Positions 23,948 to 33,503 of a DNA stretch of 64,000 nucleotides are shown here, one piece after another. Position numbers and translations under genes: made by a program. The notes under the pieces were generated by a model. That model was not told where the DNA came from and made no database searches. It saw only the letters and a program-made list of their open reading frames with translations. Origin of the DNA: Bacteroides sp. 519 (lineage in GTDB: Bacteria > Bacteroidota > Bacteroidia > Bacteroidales > Bacteroidaceae). The stretch covers positions 62,001 through 126,000 of the forward strand of contig NZ_QVMJ01000024.1 of NCBI RefSeq assembly GCF_010500955.1, in the 5' to 3' direction. How positions within the stretch are numbered: the first letter of the stretch is position 1; each line of letters begins with the position of its first letter.

Positions 23948-25405
23948 ATGAAGATCACTCAACAGAGATATACTGATACAGGTACAATACTAAGCACAAT
24001 GGATATCAATACCTTTGTGTAAAAAATAGAGACAGAAGCCAAGGCACAGCCCGTTTCCGGTTTTCGCGAACAACTAAAAGGTATATTACCCGATATGTCT
24101 ATTGATGAGGAACACAAGCCGCCCCGGATATTGCCTGCGGCAGAATTTCGCAAAGTAAATAACCAAAAACAGTTGAAGGCATATAATGGTATAATAGAGT
24201 TAACTGTTGGTCCCTTATCAGGTAAAGCAGAAATTGCACTTGTAAAGCGTATTGCATGGGATCAGCCGCAAACACGGTTGGTATTTACTGGTTCGAGCGG
24301 ACGAACAGTGAAGATATGGACAACTTTTACCCGCCCCGATAATTCGCTTCCAACCACCTATGAATCGGCAGAAACCTTTCATGCACATGCTTACCGATTG
24401 GCGGTGAAATGTTATCAACCCCAAATACCTTTCGATATATTGCTTAAGGAGCCCAAACTGGAACAATATTCGCGACTTTCTTTCGATCCCGAACCAATGT
24501 ATCGTCCGGATTCTATTCAGTTTTATTTGGCACAACCAGTTTCAATGCCCGATGAACAAACGCATCGGGAAGCAAAACTGGCCGAAAAGTCGCCTCTGGA
24601 ACGTGCCGTTCCGGGGTATGAAACCGAAGAAGCCTGCATAATGCTGTTCGAAGCCGCCGTGCAGAAAACATATACCGAACTAACCGCAGCCGAGAACAGT
24701 GGGGCAATTCCTATGGGCCAAGATCTGCAACCCATAGTTACCCGTTTGGCCGAGAACTGTTTCCTTTCCGGTATTCCTGAGGAAGAAACGGTTAAACGCA
24801 TAAGTTATCATTATTACATGCGGCTAAAAAGCGATGTTATCCGTCAGATAGTGCGTAGTGTTTATCAGGAATACAAGGGTTTTGGTACACAAGACTCCAT
24901 GAGCAAAGAACAGCGATTGGCTTTGCAAATAGACGAATTTATGAAGCGCCGTTACGATTTTCGTTACAACACACAAGTGGGCGATGTAGAGTATCGCGAA
25001 CGGCATTCTTTCCGTTTTCGCTTTTCGCCTATCGACAAACGTGCCATGAATAGCATTGCAATCGATGCCCAACACGAAGGTATCCCGCTGTGGGACAGGG
25101 ATGTAAATCGGTATATTTACTCCAACCGGGTGCCGGTATTCAATCCGCTAACAGATTATCTCTATAACCTTTCGCGTTGGGATGGAGTAGATCGCATAGG
25201 TCCGCTGGCACAAACAGTTCTTTGTGCCAATCCACATTGGCCTGCGCTGTTTCATCGTTGGTTTCTTAACGCGTGGTACGAAAACGAAAAGACAAGGAAA
25301 GCCTTTCAACGAAGCACTGCATATCAGGTCATTAGCAGTAACGATCAAAAGATCAAAAAATCTGAGTTAAGATATTCGCTGGAAATACCAGAAATAGGGA
25401 AATAG
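23948..25405 (+). pseudogene. BT4734/VirE-like gene, broken by a stop and truncated
   Basis: From the ATG at 23948 the frame reads MKITQQRYTDTGTILSTMDINTFV, hits TAA at codon 25, and continues in the same frame with KIETEAKAQPVSGF and 450 more residues. The N-terminal part resembles the BT4734-type domain (PF08800), which occurs fused to VirE/primase-type ATPases. The C-terminal part enters the VirE family at FNPLTDYLYNLSRWDGVDRIG. It stops after SLEIPEIGK, before the expected P-loop. The end falls in GAAATAGGGAAATAGG words. So it has both a nonsense mutation and a lost ATPase domain. An internal ATG at 24095 could still yield a fragment. Confidence 0.85.
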
Positions 25406-25426
25406 GAAATAGGAAGATTCGGAGAG

Positions 25427-28399
25427 TTACTTCATCGCCTTATAAATAACCTCTTGTATCTGCCCCCGGATATTCATCTGCCCCAGCTTATTGTTCCATG
25501 GTTCGGGATATGTGCGGTTACTAACAAAAACATATACAATCTTGTTATCCGGATCAACCCAGGCTCCGGTACCAGTAAATCCGGTATGGCCATAAGCCGA
25601 CCATGGGGTGGAAGAACTGCATGGGCTTTTGGCCGGATTCTTTCTGTCGGGTTTATTATACCCTAATCCCCGGTGACTGAGTTTAGACTTATCGGTAGTA
25701 AATACATGGCAGGTTTCTTTGCTCAGGTAGCGTCTGCCATTGTATTCGCCTCCGTCCAATATCATTTGATGGATAGCAGCAATATCTCTGGCGGTTGAAA
25801 ATAATCCGGCATTTCCGGATACCCCACCTTGGAATGCAGCAGTTTCATCATGAACATATCCCTGCAAAGTTGTTTTCCGGATAAAGTTATCGGTTGCCGA
25901 CGGAACAATATCATCTTTCTTAAAGTACCTCAATGGCAGGAAAGCGGTGTGAGTTAGCTTCATGGGGTTATAGAATTCTTTCATCAGGTAATCGTCTAAC
26001 GACATTCCGCTAAGTTTTTCTACCAATTTCTGCAAAACAACAAAACCTACACAACTGTATCTGTAGCGCTTGTCACCCAGTTTAGCCTCCTTAATGGTGT
26101 TGACAACCGTATCGCTAAATGCTTTACTCAACCAAAGGTTTTCGGATACCTGAAGCGGGTGTTCATTATCCGGTTTGGATGAAGTAAGCCCTTTGATAAA
26201 CTTAAAATTGGGCTGCCCATACATCTTGGCATCAATCTGGGCAGTGTGTAATTCGTCACTGCCTTGGCGAAGCAAACGCCCCGGATAGCTGCTCTTATCA
26301 ATTGCGCGTTGGTAAAAAGCAATCGAAGAAGGTAGTCCGGATTGATGATACAACAGTTCCCGTATTGTAATATCTTCCTTATCTGTACCTGTAAAATACT
26401 CAAGATGCTTGGATATCTTATCCGAAAGGTTAAACAATCCCTTATCGTATAGTTTCATTACAGCCAGCAAAGTAGCACTTGTTTTGGTTAACGAAGCAAT
26501 ATCGTAAATGCTTTCGGGGGTAACAGCAGTGCTTTTACTATCCGTGGTAAATGTACCAAATGCTTTATCGTACATTGCTTTACCGTTTTTCAGGATAACC
26601 ACCTGAGCACCCGGAAACGCTCCTTCTTTAATCCCTTTACTAACAATAGAGTCGATATTTTGCAGCACTTTCGAACTTAATCCATACTCTTCCGGAATGT
26701 ACACCTGCGGCTTGGTTGGAATGGTATATCCTACCCCTGCCTTAAATGCATTGCCTATGCTGGCAGATAACCGTCCGTTGATGGTAGCTTCGCCAAACAC
26801 TGCATTGGCGGTGTACTCTTGAATATCCCTGTCGTTAACATGACAAAGAATAACACCGGCAGCATTATACAAAGGAACTTCAATCTGTGTAAGTTGTTTC
26901 ATGGGGATGAAACACACATAAATCACTTGCGCTTCTTTAGCAAATTCGGCAAAGAAAGCCTGATAAGGTGCTAGCTGGCGCTCGTTGATGTTAACAATAA
27001 TCCGTTTAAATGCAGCCAGTTTACTATGCAATGCTTTCCGTTCGGCAGCAGGCATATTGGCTTTTAAGTCGAATATTGTAGGAGTAGCATGTTTCTTCAA
27101 AGTCTGGTTAAAGGTGCTTCCGTTTCCTACATTTATTACTGCTACCTCTTTTACATCCTTGTCGATAGGCAATACACCATTCTTGTTGCTTAACACAGTT
27201 AGGGCACCTACTTTTAAACGAATGGCCAGTTCGCGGGCGTTTTGTGTATTGATGCGGTTGCTCAACCCCGATATTTGTATCTTACCCTGATCGGCAACCC
27301 CCAGAATGTATTTGTAGGTTAGTACCTTTTTACACTTCTGATCTATATCTGTTTCGGTGATTTCTCCTTTTTTAACTGCTTCGAGTACTGCGTCGATTTC
27401 GGCCTTCAGGTTACGTCGGGCCAGTACCATGTGGTGTCCGGCCTTGAGTGCATCTAACGATACATTCTTGAACGAGGCTACACCCTTCATTTCCAAAGCA
27501 TCGGTAAAGATAAGCCCCTGAAAGCCGAGTTCTTCGACCAACAAATTGTGTGTTATGGCTCTTGATAGTGAAGCCGGAACGCCTTTGGTTGATTCTAATG
27601 CAGGAACTTCTAAGTGTCCTACCATCATACCGCTTACCCCGGCGTTGATTGCTTCCTTAAAAGGATAGAGTTCAACAGTATCCAAACGCGCGCGTGGAAA
27701 AGATAATACCGGAAGCGCATGATGCGAATCTACATCCGTATCACCGTGTCCTGGAAAGTGTTTGGATACGGATAATACGCCGCCACTTTCCAAACCGAGT
27801 GAATAGGAGATTACTTTATCGGCTACATCCTTGGGAATCTCGCCAAACGAGCGGGTGTTAATAACCGGGTTCCGTGGATTGATATTCACATCGGCCACAG
27901 GCGCAAAGTTAACATGTACGCCCAGCTCGCGACATTGACGGGCTATTTCTTGTCCGTACTCGTAGATCAGTTTATCATCCTGAATACAACCCAACACCAT
28001 ATTGCGTGGATAGACCGGAGTATCTTTCAGGCGCATAGAGAGCCCCCACTCACCATCAAAAGTAATCATTAATGGTACTTTGGCTTCTTCTTGGGCCAGG
28101 TTAATAAGCCGGGCCTGATTCTCTAATACCCCACCCGAGAACAAAAGTCCGCCAACTTTATTGGTCGACACGGCATTCTTCAGGTTATTAATATTGGCCT
28201 GACTTTCCAGCGGTGCAATGGTATGGATAAATAACTGCCCAACCTTTTCTTTTAAAGATAGCTTGTTGAACACCGAGTCTACCCATTGTTTGCACTCTAC
28301 ATCCTGCGAGGCTTTATAAAGCAGTAGAGGCTCGGTTTGCGCATTAAGGTTTAAAAGACATAATAGTAAGCTCAGGCTAATTAAAAATTTTCTGATCAT
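25427..28399 (-). CDS. GH3 glycosidase / serine beta-lactamase-like hydrolase fusion, intact
   Basis: A 990-residue exported two-enzyme protein. A signal peptide (MIRKFLISLSLLLCLLNLNAQ) is followed by an NagZ-like GH3 domain. This has KHFPGHGDTDVDSH at 213-226 with acid/base His226, and nucleophile Asp300 in FTDALEMKGV. From about residue 570 comes a class C beta-lactamase-like domain with SLTK at 636-639, YSC in place of YxN, and a late GHTGFTGTGAW. NagZ enzymes release GlcNAc from peptidoglycan fragments, and the second domain is probably a peptidase or esterase. A role in wall turnover is inferred. It is followed upstream by a paralog in tandem. Confidence 0.92.
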   Translation of the reverse strand: MIRKFLISLSLLLCLLNLNAQTEPLLLYKASQDVECKQWVDSVFNKLSLKEKVGQLFIHTIAPLESQANINNLKNAVSTNKVGGLLFSGGVLENQARLINLAQEEAKVPLMITFDGEWGLSMRLKDTPVYPRNMVLGCIQDDKLIYEYGQEIARQCRELGVHVNFAPVADVNINPRNPVINTRSFGEIPKDVADKVISYSLGLESGGVLSVSKHFPGHGDTDVDSHHALPVLSFPRARLDTVELYPFKEAINAGVSGMMVGHLEVPALESTKGVPASLSRAITHNLLVEELGFQGLIFTDALEMKGVASFKNVSLDALKAGHHMVLARRNLKAEIDAVLEAVKKGEITETDIDQKCKKVLTYKYILGVADQGKIQISGLSNRINTQNARELAIRLKVGALTVLSNKNGVLPIDKDVKEVAVINVGNGSTFNQTLKKHATPTIFDLKANMPAAERKALHSKLAAFKRIIVNINERQLAPYQAFFAEFAKEAQVIYVCFIPMKQLTQIEVPLYNAAGVILCHVNDRDIQEYTANAVFGEATINGRLSASIGNAFKAGVGYTIPTKPQVYIPEEYGLSSKVLQNIDSIVSKGIKEGAFPGAQVVILKNGKAMYDKAFGTFTTDSKSTAVTPESIYDIASLTKTSATLLAVMKLYDKGLFNLSDKISKHLEYFTGTDKEDITIRELLYHQSGLPSSIAFYQRAIDKSSYPGRLLRQGSDELHTAQIDAKMYGQPNFKFIKGLTSSKPDNEHPLQVSENLWLSKAFSDTVVNTIKEAKLGDKRYRYSCVGFVVLQKLVEKLSGMSLDDYLMKEFYNPMKLTHTAFLPLRYFKKDDIVPSATDNFIRKTTLQGYVHDETAAFQGGVSGNAGLFSTARDIAAIHQMILDGGEYNGRRYLSKETCHVFTTDKSKLSHRGLGYNKPDRKNPAKSPCSSSTPWSAYGHTGFTGTGAWVDPDNKIVYVFVSNRTYPEPWNNKLGQMNIRGQIQEVIYKAMK

Positions 28400-28433
28400 T
28401 ATTGCTTTGGTTTAATTTTACATCTGGAAAGTG

Positions 28434-28480
28434 TGCTAGTTACTAACTACTAGCTACTAACTACTAGCTACTAACTACTG
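28434..28480. repeat. Solo arm of TAGCTACTAACTAC words
   Basis: Tandem CTAACTACTAGCTA words fill the gap between the two GH3 fusion genes. No facing inverted arm is present. Full two-armed versions occur at 31490-31605 and 43668-43748. Confidence 0.8.
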
Positions 28481-31468
28481 AATTGATTTATACAACTGTT
28501 CTTGAATATTTTGCAAGAGATTCATTTGAATAATCTTATCATTCCAAACATCAGGGCATACCCGGTTGCTCAGGAAGATATAAATCAGATTGTTTGTAGG
28601 ATCTACCCATGTGCAAGTGCCTGTAAATCCGGTAATACCATAAGTTTCTAATGGAGCTGATGGTGAGCACGGATTGGCTATTGGTGCTGCCGGATCAAAA
28701 ATACTGGGCTTATCGAATCCCAATCCCCGGCGACTGATAGTAGATTTCAAACTTGTAAACAGCTCACAGGTTTCTGCACTGAGATAGCGTTTGCCATCCA
28801 GTTCGCCCCCATTCAATAACATCTGGTAGATGCGGCCTACCTCATGAGCAGTAGAGAATAAACCGGCATTACCCGAAATACCTCCCTGGCAGGCGGCCAG
28901 TTCATCGTGAACATATCCACACAAATCCTGACGGCGGAAATATTCATTGCTTGCAGTTGGCATAATTTCTTCTTTGGTAAAATAACGTAGCGGCAGATAT
29001 TTTGTTCTGTCAAGCTGCATAGGAGTAAAGAATTCCATTTCAAGATATTCGTCCAAAGGTTTTTGGGTAATTGCCTCAACCACCAGTTGTAGCAATATAA
29101 AACCTGCCGGACTGTATATGTAACGTTTGTTATCCATTGGCGATTGGTTAATAACCTGCAACATGGTATTTTTAAACGAGTTAGTAAGCCACATATTATC
29201 GGCCACATGCAATTGGTGGGTAGCAGTCTGGGTTTCGGAGAATAAGCCTGTCTTAAATTTGAAATCGGAACATGCCCATGTAAACTCTCCGATACGTGTG
29301 TAATGCCACTCGTCAATCCATCCTTGGGTAAAAGGACCGTTTACACTATTGTCGTCAATTGTTTCGCGATGGAAACGTACATTGGGGGCTAAGCCCGATT
29401 CATGAAAAAGCAAATCCTGAATGGTGATGTCTTTTTTATTGCCCGACCGGAAGTAAGGTACATATTGAGACATTTTATCGGTAAGCTTCAGTTTACCTGT
29501 ATCGTATAACCGCATGATGGCAAGCAATGTTCCTGTTGTTTGAGACAAGTCGGCAAGGTCAAATAAATCAGTTGAACGTACCGGGGTCATGTCTTTATCA
29601 GAATGTACGCCGAATACCTTATCGTATATGGGTTTGCCGTCTTTCAGGATAAGTACCTGGCAACCCGGGAATGCTGCTACCTGTAAGCCAACGTTTACAA
29701 TAGAGTCTATTCCACGATCGAAGACATACGATTTCATTCCGAAATCTTCGCCAACAAAGCCGATAGGTGTTTGCGGTGTAATAGCAACACCATCGCCAAC
29801 AGCAAACAGTTCGCCAACAGGCATAGACATCTTACCTGTGGCAGATGCTTTGCTGTACATTATATCGGCAACTTGTTGCTGTAATTCATCATGAGCCGAA
29901 TGCGCCAATATAATAGCCGAGGCTTTTCTTAAAGGAACAGCAGCAGGCAACAACTCTCTGTAGGGAGACAAGAAAGCATACACAACAGGAGCCTTGGTGT
30001 CTATCATTTCCAGAAAATCAATGTAATGTTCAATATCCAGGTTATCGGTAGTAACACTGATAATTGCTCTGCGACAATTCTTTAACTCGGACGCAATGCG
30101 TTTTTGTTCGCTTTCGCTGGCATCTATTGGCAAGTGTAATTTAGTGATTGATGCATATTTACCCAAAGCAGCAAGGAAAGCATCATCTTTTCCGGACTCG
30201 CCAATACTAACTACAGTAATATCCGATGTGTGGTTTGTTAACGGAAGCACATTACCGTAATTAGATAATACAGTAACCGATGCTTTGCGCAGGTCGGATA
30301 CTAATTGTGTAGCTTCGGGAGTATTGATGCGTGTATCCAAACCGTTAACCGATACATTCATCGGCCTACTGTTAAGGCCGAACATATATTTATAAGCCAG
30401 TACTTTGCGGCATTTGTCTTCAATATCTTTTTCGGATATCTCTCCGCTTCTTACGGCTTGCATTACTTCTCTTTGAATTCTTTCAAGATCGCCATTAACC
30501 AGAATCATATCGTTTCCGGCTTTCAGTGCTTTTATTTCAAGTCTGATGGTTCCTATTACATTTCTTTTGTAAAGAGCTTCGCTGAAAATAAGTCCTTTAA
30601 AGTTGAGTTCGTCTTTCAATAATCCGGTGATAATGTTGGACGAGAAAGAAGCTCCGTTCCTTCTTTCGGGATCAAGAGCAGGAAACTTTAAATGGCCAAC
30701 CATGATTCCACCAATCCCTGCATCTATTGCTTTTTTGAACGGATATAACTCTACAGTATCCAGATGTGCGCGTGGGTAAGGAATAATCGGCATGGTAATA
30801 TCAGCATCGGCTTTGGTATCTCCCTGGCCGGGGAAATGTTTCAATACGGGTAGAACACCTCCTGTTTGTAAGCCCCGACTGTAAGCCAGTACTTTATCGG
30901 TAACAAGTTTGGTTTCTGCTCCAAAAGATCTTACGTTGATAGATGGGTTTTCGGGGTTGCGTTTAATATCGGCTACGGGAGCAAAGTTTACATGTACACC
31001 CAGTTCGCGAAGTTCGCGTGCTACTTCTCGCCCGTAGGCTTCAATCAGGTGATTGTCTTCAATACATCCCAAAGCTGAATTCTTTGGAAACTCCGGAGTT
31101 CCCGGTAATTGGGCTGCTATTCCCCATTCTCCTTCAAAGCAGATCAGTGCCGGCATGGCAGAGATGGATTGAATATAATTGGTAAGATTTGCCTGACTGC
31201 TAAGGGTTCCTTCGGAGAATAGTATTCCACCAGGCATAACCTTCTTTATTGTTTTAGCTATCAACTTTTTGTTGTCCGAACTGTTGTTAGCCTCAACAGA
31301 ATAAACAAGCAATTGTCCAATCTGCTCCTTAAGCCCCATACCCATCATAACATTGTTTACCCATTGCTGGCATTGACTATCATCCGGATTGGGCAGGAAT
31401 GATTTTTGCTGGCCATACATAAGAGCTGCACAGCAGAAAGATAGAATGGAAACGATTAGTTTTTTCAT
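28475..31468 (-). CDS. GH3 / serine-hydrolase fusion paralog with lost catalytic residues
   Basis: A 997-residue tandem paralog of the gene at 25427-28399 with the same order: signal peptide, GH3 domain, beta-lactamase-like domain. Alignment by eye shows every main catalytic position changed. The GH3 DSH becomes DAD (223, acid/base His lost). The nucleophile FTDALE becomes FSEALY (Glu297). The sugar-binding FDGEWGLSMR becomes FEGEWGIAAQ. In the second domain ASLTK becomes ADLSQ, removing both Ser and Lys, and GHTGFTG becomes GITGFTG. The frame is fully open and the fold residues are kept, so this looks like a selected pseudoenzyme, perhaps a wall-binding or regulatory partner (inference). Confidence 0.9.
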   Translation of the reverse strand: MKKLIVSILSFCCAALMYGQQKSFLPNPDDSQCQQWVNNVMMGMGLKEQIGQLLVYSVEANNSSDNKKLIAKTIKKVMPGGILFSEGTLSSQANLTNYIQSISAMPALICFEGEWGIAAQLPGTPEFPKNSALGCIEDNHLIEAYGREVARELRELGVHVNFAPVADIKRNPENPSINVRSFGAETKLVTDKVLAYSRGLQTGGVLPVLKHFPGQGDTKADADITMPIIPYPRAHLDTVELYPFKKAIDAGIGGIMVGHLKFPALDPERRNGASFSSNIITGLLKDELNFKGLIFSEALYKRNVIGTIRLEIKALKAGNDMILVNGDLERIQREVMQAVRSGEISEKDIEDKCRKVLAYKYMFGLNSRPMNVSVNGLDTRINTPEATQLVSDLRKASVTVLSNYGNVLPLTNHTSDITVVSIGESGKDDAFLAALGKYASITKLHLPIDASESEQKRIASELKNCRRAIISVTTDNLDIEHYIDFLEMIDTKAPVVYAFLSPYRELLPAAVPLRKASAIILAHSAHDELQQQVADIMYSKASATGKMSMPVGELFAVGDGVAITPQTPIGFVGEDFGMKSYVFDRGIDSIVNVGLQVAAFPGCQVLILKDGKPIYDKVFGVHSDKDMTPVRSTDLFDLADLSQTTGTLLAIMRLYDTGKLKLTDKMSQYVPYFRSGNKKDITIQDLLFHESGLAPNVRFHRETIDDNSVNGPFTQGWIDEWHYTRIGEFTWACSDFKFKTGLFSETQTATHQLHVADNMWLTNSFKNTMLQVINQSPMDNKRYIYSPAGFILLQLVVEAITQKPLDEYLEMEFFTPMQLDRTKYLPLRYFTKEEIMPTASNEYFRRQDLCGYVHDELAACQGGISGNAGLFSTAHEVGRIYQMLLNGGELDGKRYLSAETCELFTSLKSTISRRGLGFDKPSIFDPAAPIANPCSPSAPLETYGITGFTGTCTWVDPTNNLIYIFLSNRVCPDVWNDKIIQMNLLQNIQEQLYKSIQ

Positions 31469-31489
31469 TATTGTTTTGTTGTTAGTTTT

Positions 31490-31605
31490 AGTAGTTAGTA
31501 GATAGTAGTTAGTAGTTAGTAGTTAGTAGATAGTAGTTAGTAGATAGTAGAACGATGCCGCATGGCTACTAGCTACTAGCTACTAACTACTATCTACTAT
31601 TTACT
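31490..31605. repeat. Word-repeat hairpin (GTAGTTAGTAG words)
   Basis: TAGTTAGTAGATAGTAG words face CTACTAGCTACTAACTACTATCTAC words around GATGCCGCATGG (31554-31565). It fills the gap between the metallophosphatase and GH3 paralog genes. Confidence 0.85.
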
Positions 31606-32458
31606 TTTCAAAAGTTAAATCAATACGGCCTACATAGATTCCGCTTTTTCCCATTTGCGAGATGTACACTTCCTTGCCATCAAGGTTCTTATACACATGT
31701 AGTTCTTCGAGTAATGTATGTGAGTGACCTCCCAATATAACATCAATATTGCGGGTATTTTTTACCAGTTCTGTATCGCTGATTGGGTTTTTGGTTGAAG
31801 AATACATGCCCAGATGCGAAAGGCAGATAACAACATTGCAACCTTTCTGGCGAAGCAAAGCAGCTGTTTCGTTGGCCTTTTCATACGGGTTTAAGAACTT
31901 TACTCCTTCATAGTTAGATGCTTGCACCAAGCCATCGGGATCGGGGCTTAAGCCAAACACACCAATTTTCAATCCTGCTTTCTTAATGATTGTGTAGGGT
32001 TTAACAATGCCTTCAAGAACGGTTTCTGTAAAATCGTAGTTAGCACATACAACAGGGAAATTGGCCATTTTACATAACCGCATCAGGTTATCCATGCCAA
32101 AGTCGAACTCATGATTTCCTATTGCACCTGCATTGTAACCAATGGTGTTCATCAGGCTTATTTCTACATCTCCCTGAAAAAGATTGTAGTAAGGTGTGCC
32201 TTGCGAGAAATCGCCACAATCGAACACCAATAAGTTTGAAGTTTCTTTTCTTACTTCATTAACATAAGAAGCGATTCGTAAGAAACCTCCGTTTCCGGCT
32301 GATACCGGATTTTCCAGTTCCGGACTAAGTGCCTCAATACGACTATGCACATCGTTAGTGTGCAATATTGTTAATGTTTTGGTTTTCTGTGCCTGCACCG
32401 AAACAGACATGCACAACATCAGGACTAATATTTTTCCGGATAATATAGAATATTGCAT
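31601..32458 (-). CDS. 5'-nucleotidase-type metallophosphatase (catalytic half)
   Basis: This is the catalytic half of an UshA-like nucleotidase, probably periplasmic. A signal peptide precedes residues typical of the two-metal site: TILHTNDVHSRIE, VFDCGDFSQGTPYY, AIGNHEFDFGMDNL and LGGHSH. It ends at 285 residues, after VGRIDLTFEK, where an UshA protein would continue into its C-terminal domain. That domain is encoded as the separate upstream gene on the same strand (32480-33247), 21 bp away. The two products probably act together. Substrate unknown; nucleotides are the family default. Confidence 0.92.
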   Translation of the reverse strand: MQYSILSGKILVLMLCMSVSVQAQKTKTLTILHTNDVHSRIEALSPELENPVSAGNGGFLRIASYVNEVRKETSNLLVFDCGDFSQGTPYYNLFQGDVEISLMNTIGYNAGAIGNHEFDFGMDNLMRLCKMANFPVVCANYDFTETVLEGIVKPYTIIKKAGLKIGVFGLSPDPDGLVQASNYEGVKFLNPYEKANETAALLRQKGCNVVICLSHLGMYSSTKNPISDTELVKNTRNIDVILGGHSHTLLEELHVYKNLDGKEVYISQMGKSGIYVGRIDLTFEK

Positions 32459-32479
32459 AGCTAATTTTCAACTTTCAAT

Positions 32480-33247
32480 TTACTCAATGATGATTCTTCC
32501 TTCTACTGCCGAGGTAATTTCTTTTCCCTGTTTGGTTTGCTCCACTACATAATCTAAAAAGATTTGCCGGATGGTAGCTTCGGGAATAAACTGTTTGCTT
32601 TCGGTTTTTTTAAAAGCAACCAGTCTGTCGTTGCCTTCGGCCAGATAGTCTATAGTAGCAACTTTGTAGGTCCGGTTGCGGTCGAGCGGTTCGCCACCAA
32701 TGGTACAACTTATAATTTGTCCATCGTTGGTTGCGTGTAGCTTTACATTGCTAATGCCTTCGCCCTTTACGGAAACAATATTCTGCATTAATTCTTCTAC
32801 CAGATCTCCTTTCATTGTTACCATACAGAGTGCGTTCAGAAAAGGAAGTATTTCGTAAATATCACCATAAGTAATATCTCCCTTTTTCAGGCTATTACGC
32901 AATCCGCCAATATTCATTACTGCTATATCGGCCGTTTCATTGAGGTAGTGGGTTGTAGATTCTCTTAAAACATCTGCTACAAGATTCGACAGTAAACTTT
33001 CCGGTCGCAAAGCGGGCATATCCATAGCACTTTTACCCACTACGGGAGTCATGATACTATCAATCTTTGCTTTGTAAGGAGCCAGTACTGCAATGGCTTT
33101 AGTATCGGGTTTGCTATCCCAGGAAGCGTTTGTTACTGTTTTTTCTCCTGTTATTGTTGTTAGTTTATAAGGTGAATTGCAGGAGGATACAATCATCAAA
33201 GACACAACACACATTCCTCTTACAACCCTTGAATATATTTGATTCAT
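32480..33247 (-). CDS. 5'-nucleotidase C-terminal domain lipoprotein
   Basis: This is the substrate-binding C-terminal domain of the UshA family as a separate lipoprotein. The lipobox is VSSC near residue 22. Landmarks are SLLSNLVADVLRE, DIAVMNIGGLRNSLKKGDITYGDIYEILPF and YKVATIDYLAEGND. I use the ATG at 33247 (255 residues), since a -7 box at 33272-33279 overlaps the longer frame. The gene precedes the catalytic half in a two-gene operon. Split order is common in Bacteroidota (from memory). Confidence 0.9.
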   Translation of the reverse strand: MNQIYSRVVRGMCVVSLMIVSSCNSPYKLTTITGEKTVTNASWDSKPDTKAIAVLAPYKAKIDSIMTPVVGKSAMDMPALRPESLLSNLVADVLRESTTHYLNETADIAVMNIGGLRNSLKKGDITYGDIYEILPFLNALCMVTMKGDLVEELMQNIVSVKGEGISNVKLHATNDGQIISCTIGGEPLDRNRTYKVATIDYLAEGNDRLVAFKKTESKQFIPEATIRQIFLDYVVEQTKQGKEITSAVEGRIIIE

Positions 33248-33271
33248 GTTTGTAACGTTACTTATATGATA

Positions 33272-33279
33272 CAAAGATA
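33272..33279 (-). promoter_or_regulatory. -7 box of the split nucleotidase operon
   Basis: TATCTTTG on the minus strand, 24 bp before the chosen ATG; it decides the start of the lipoprotein gene. Confidence 0.7.
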
Positions 33280-33330
33280 CTTTTTTTTACGCGTAATAAA
33301 AAAATCCCCGATATAAAGAGTCAATTTATA

Positions 33331-33432
33331 TTTTAACCGCAGAGTTTCGCGGATTAACGCGGAGTTTTTAATTTCTATGCAGCATTGAATCTTAAACTCT
33401 GCGAAACTCCGCGTACTCTGCGGTTAAAAAAG
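33331..33432. repeat. Word-repeat hairpin (AACCGCAGAGTTTCGCGG), copy 1
   Basis: The left arm (33331-33369) and right arm (33391-33432) are built of CGCAGAGTTT/CGCGGAGTTT words around TCTATGCAGCAT (33374-33385). It is nearly identical to 60340-60440, with two substitutions seen in about 97 bp. Confidence 0.9.
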
Positions 33433-33440
33433 AATAACCA

Positions 33441-33475
33441 AAAAGCCCGGACAACAAATTAATGTTGTTCCGGGC
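33441..33475 (-). terminator. Terminator of the nucleotidyltransferase gene
   Basis: GCCCGGACAACA pairs with TGTTGTTCCGGGC. On the minus strand the stem is followed by TTTTT, about 30 bp past the stop at 33504. Confidence 0.8.
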
Positions 33476-33503
33476 TCTATTTCTTTTTATTCAATCTTTT
33501 TAT

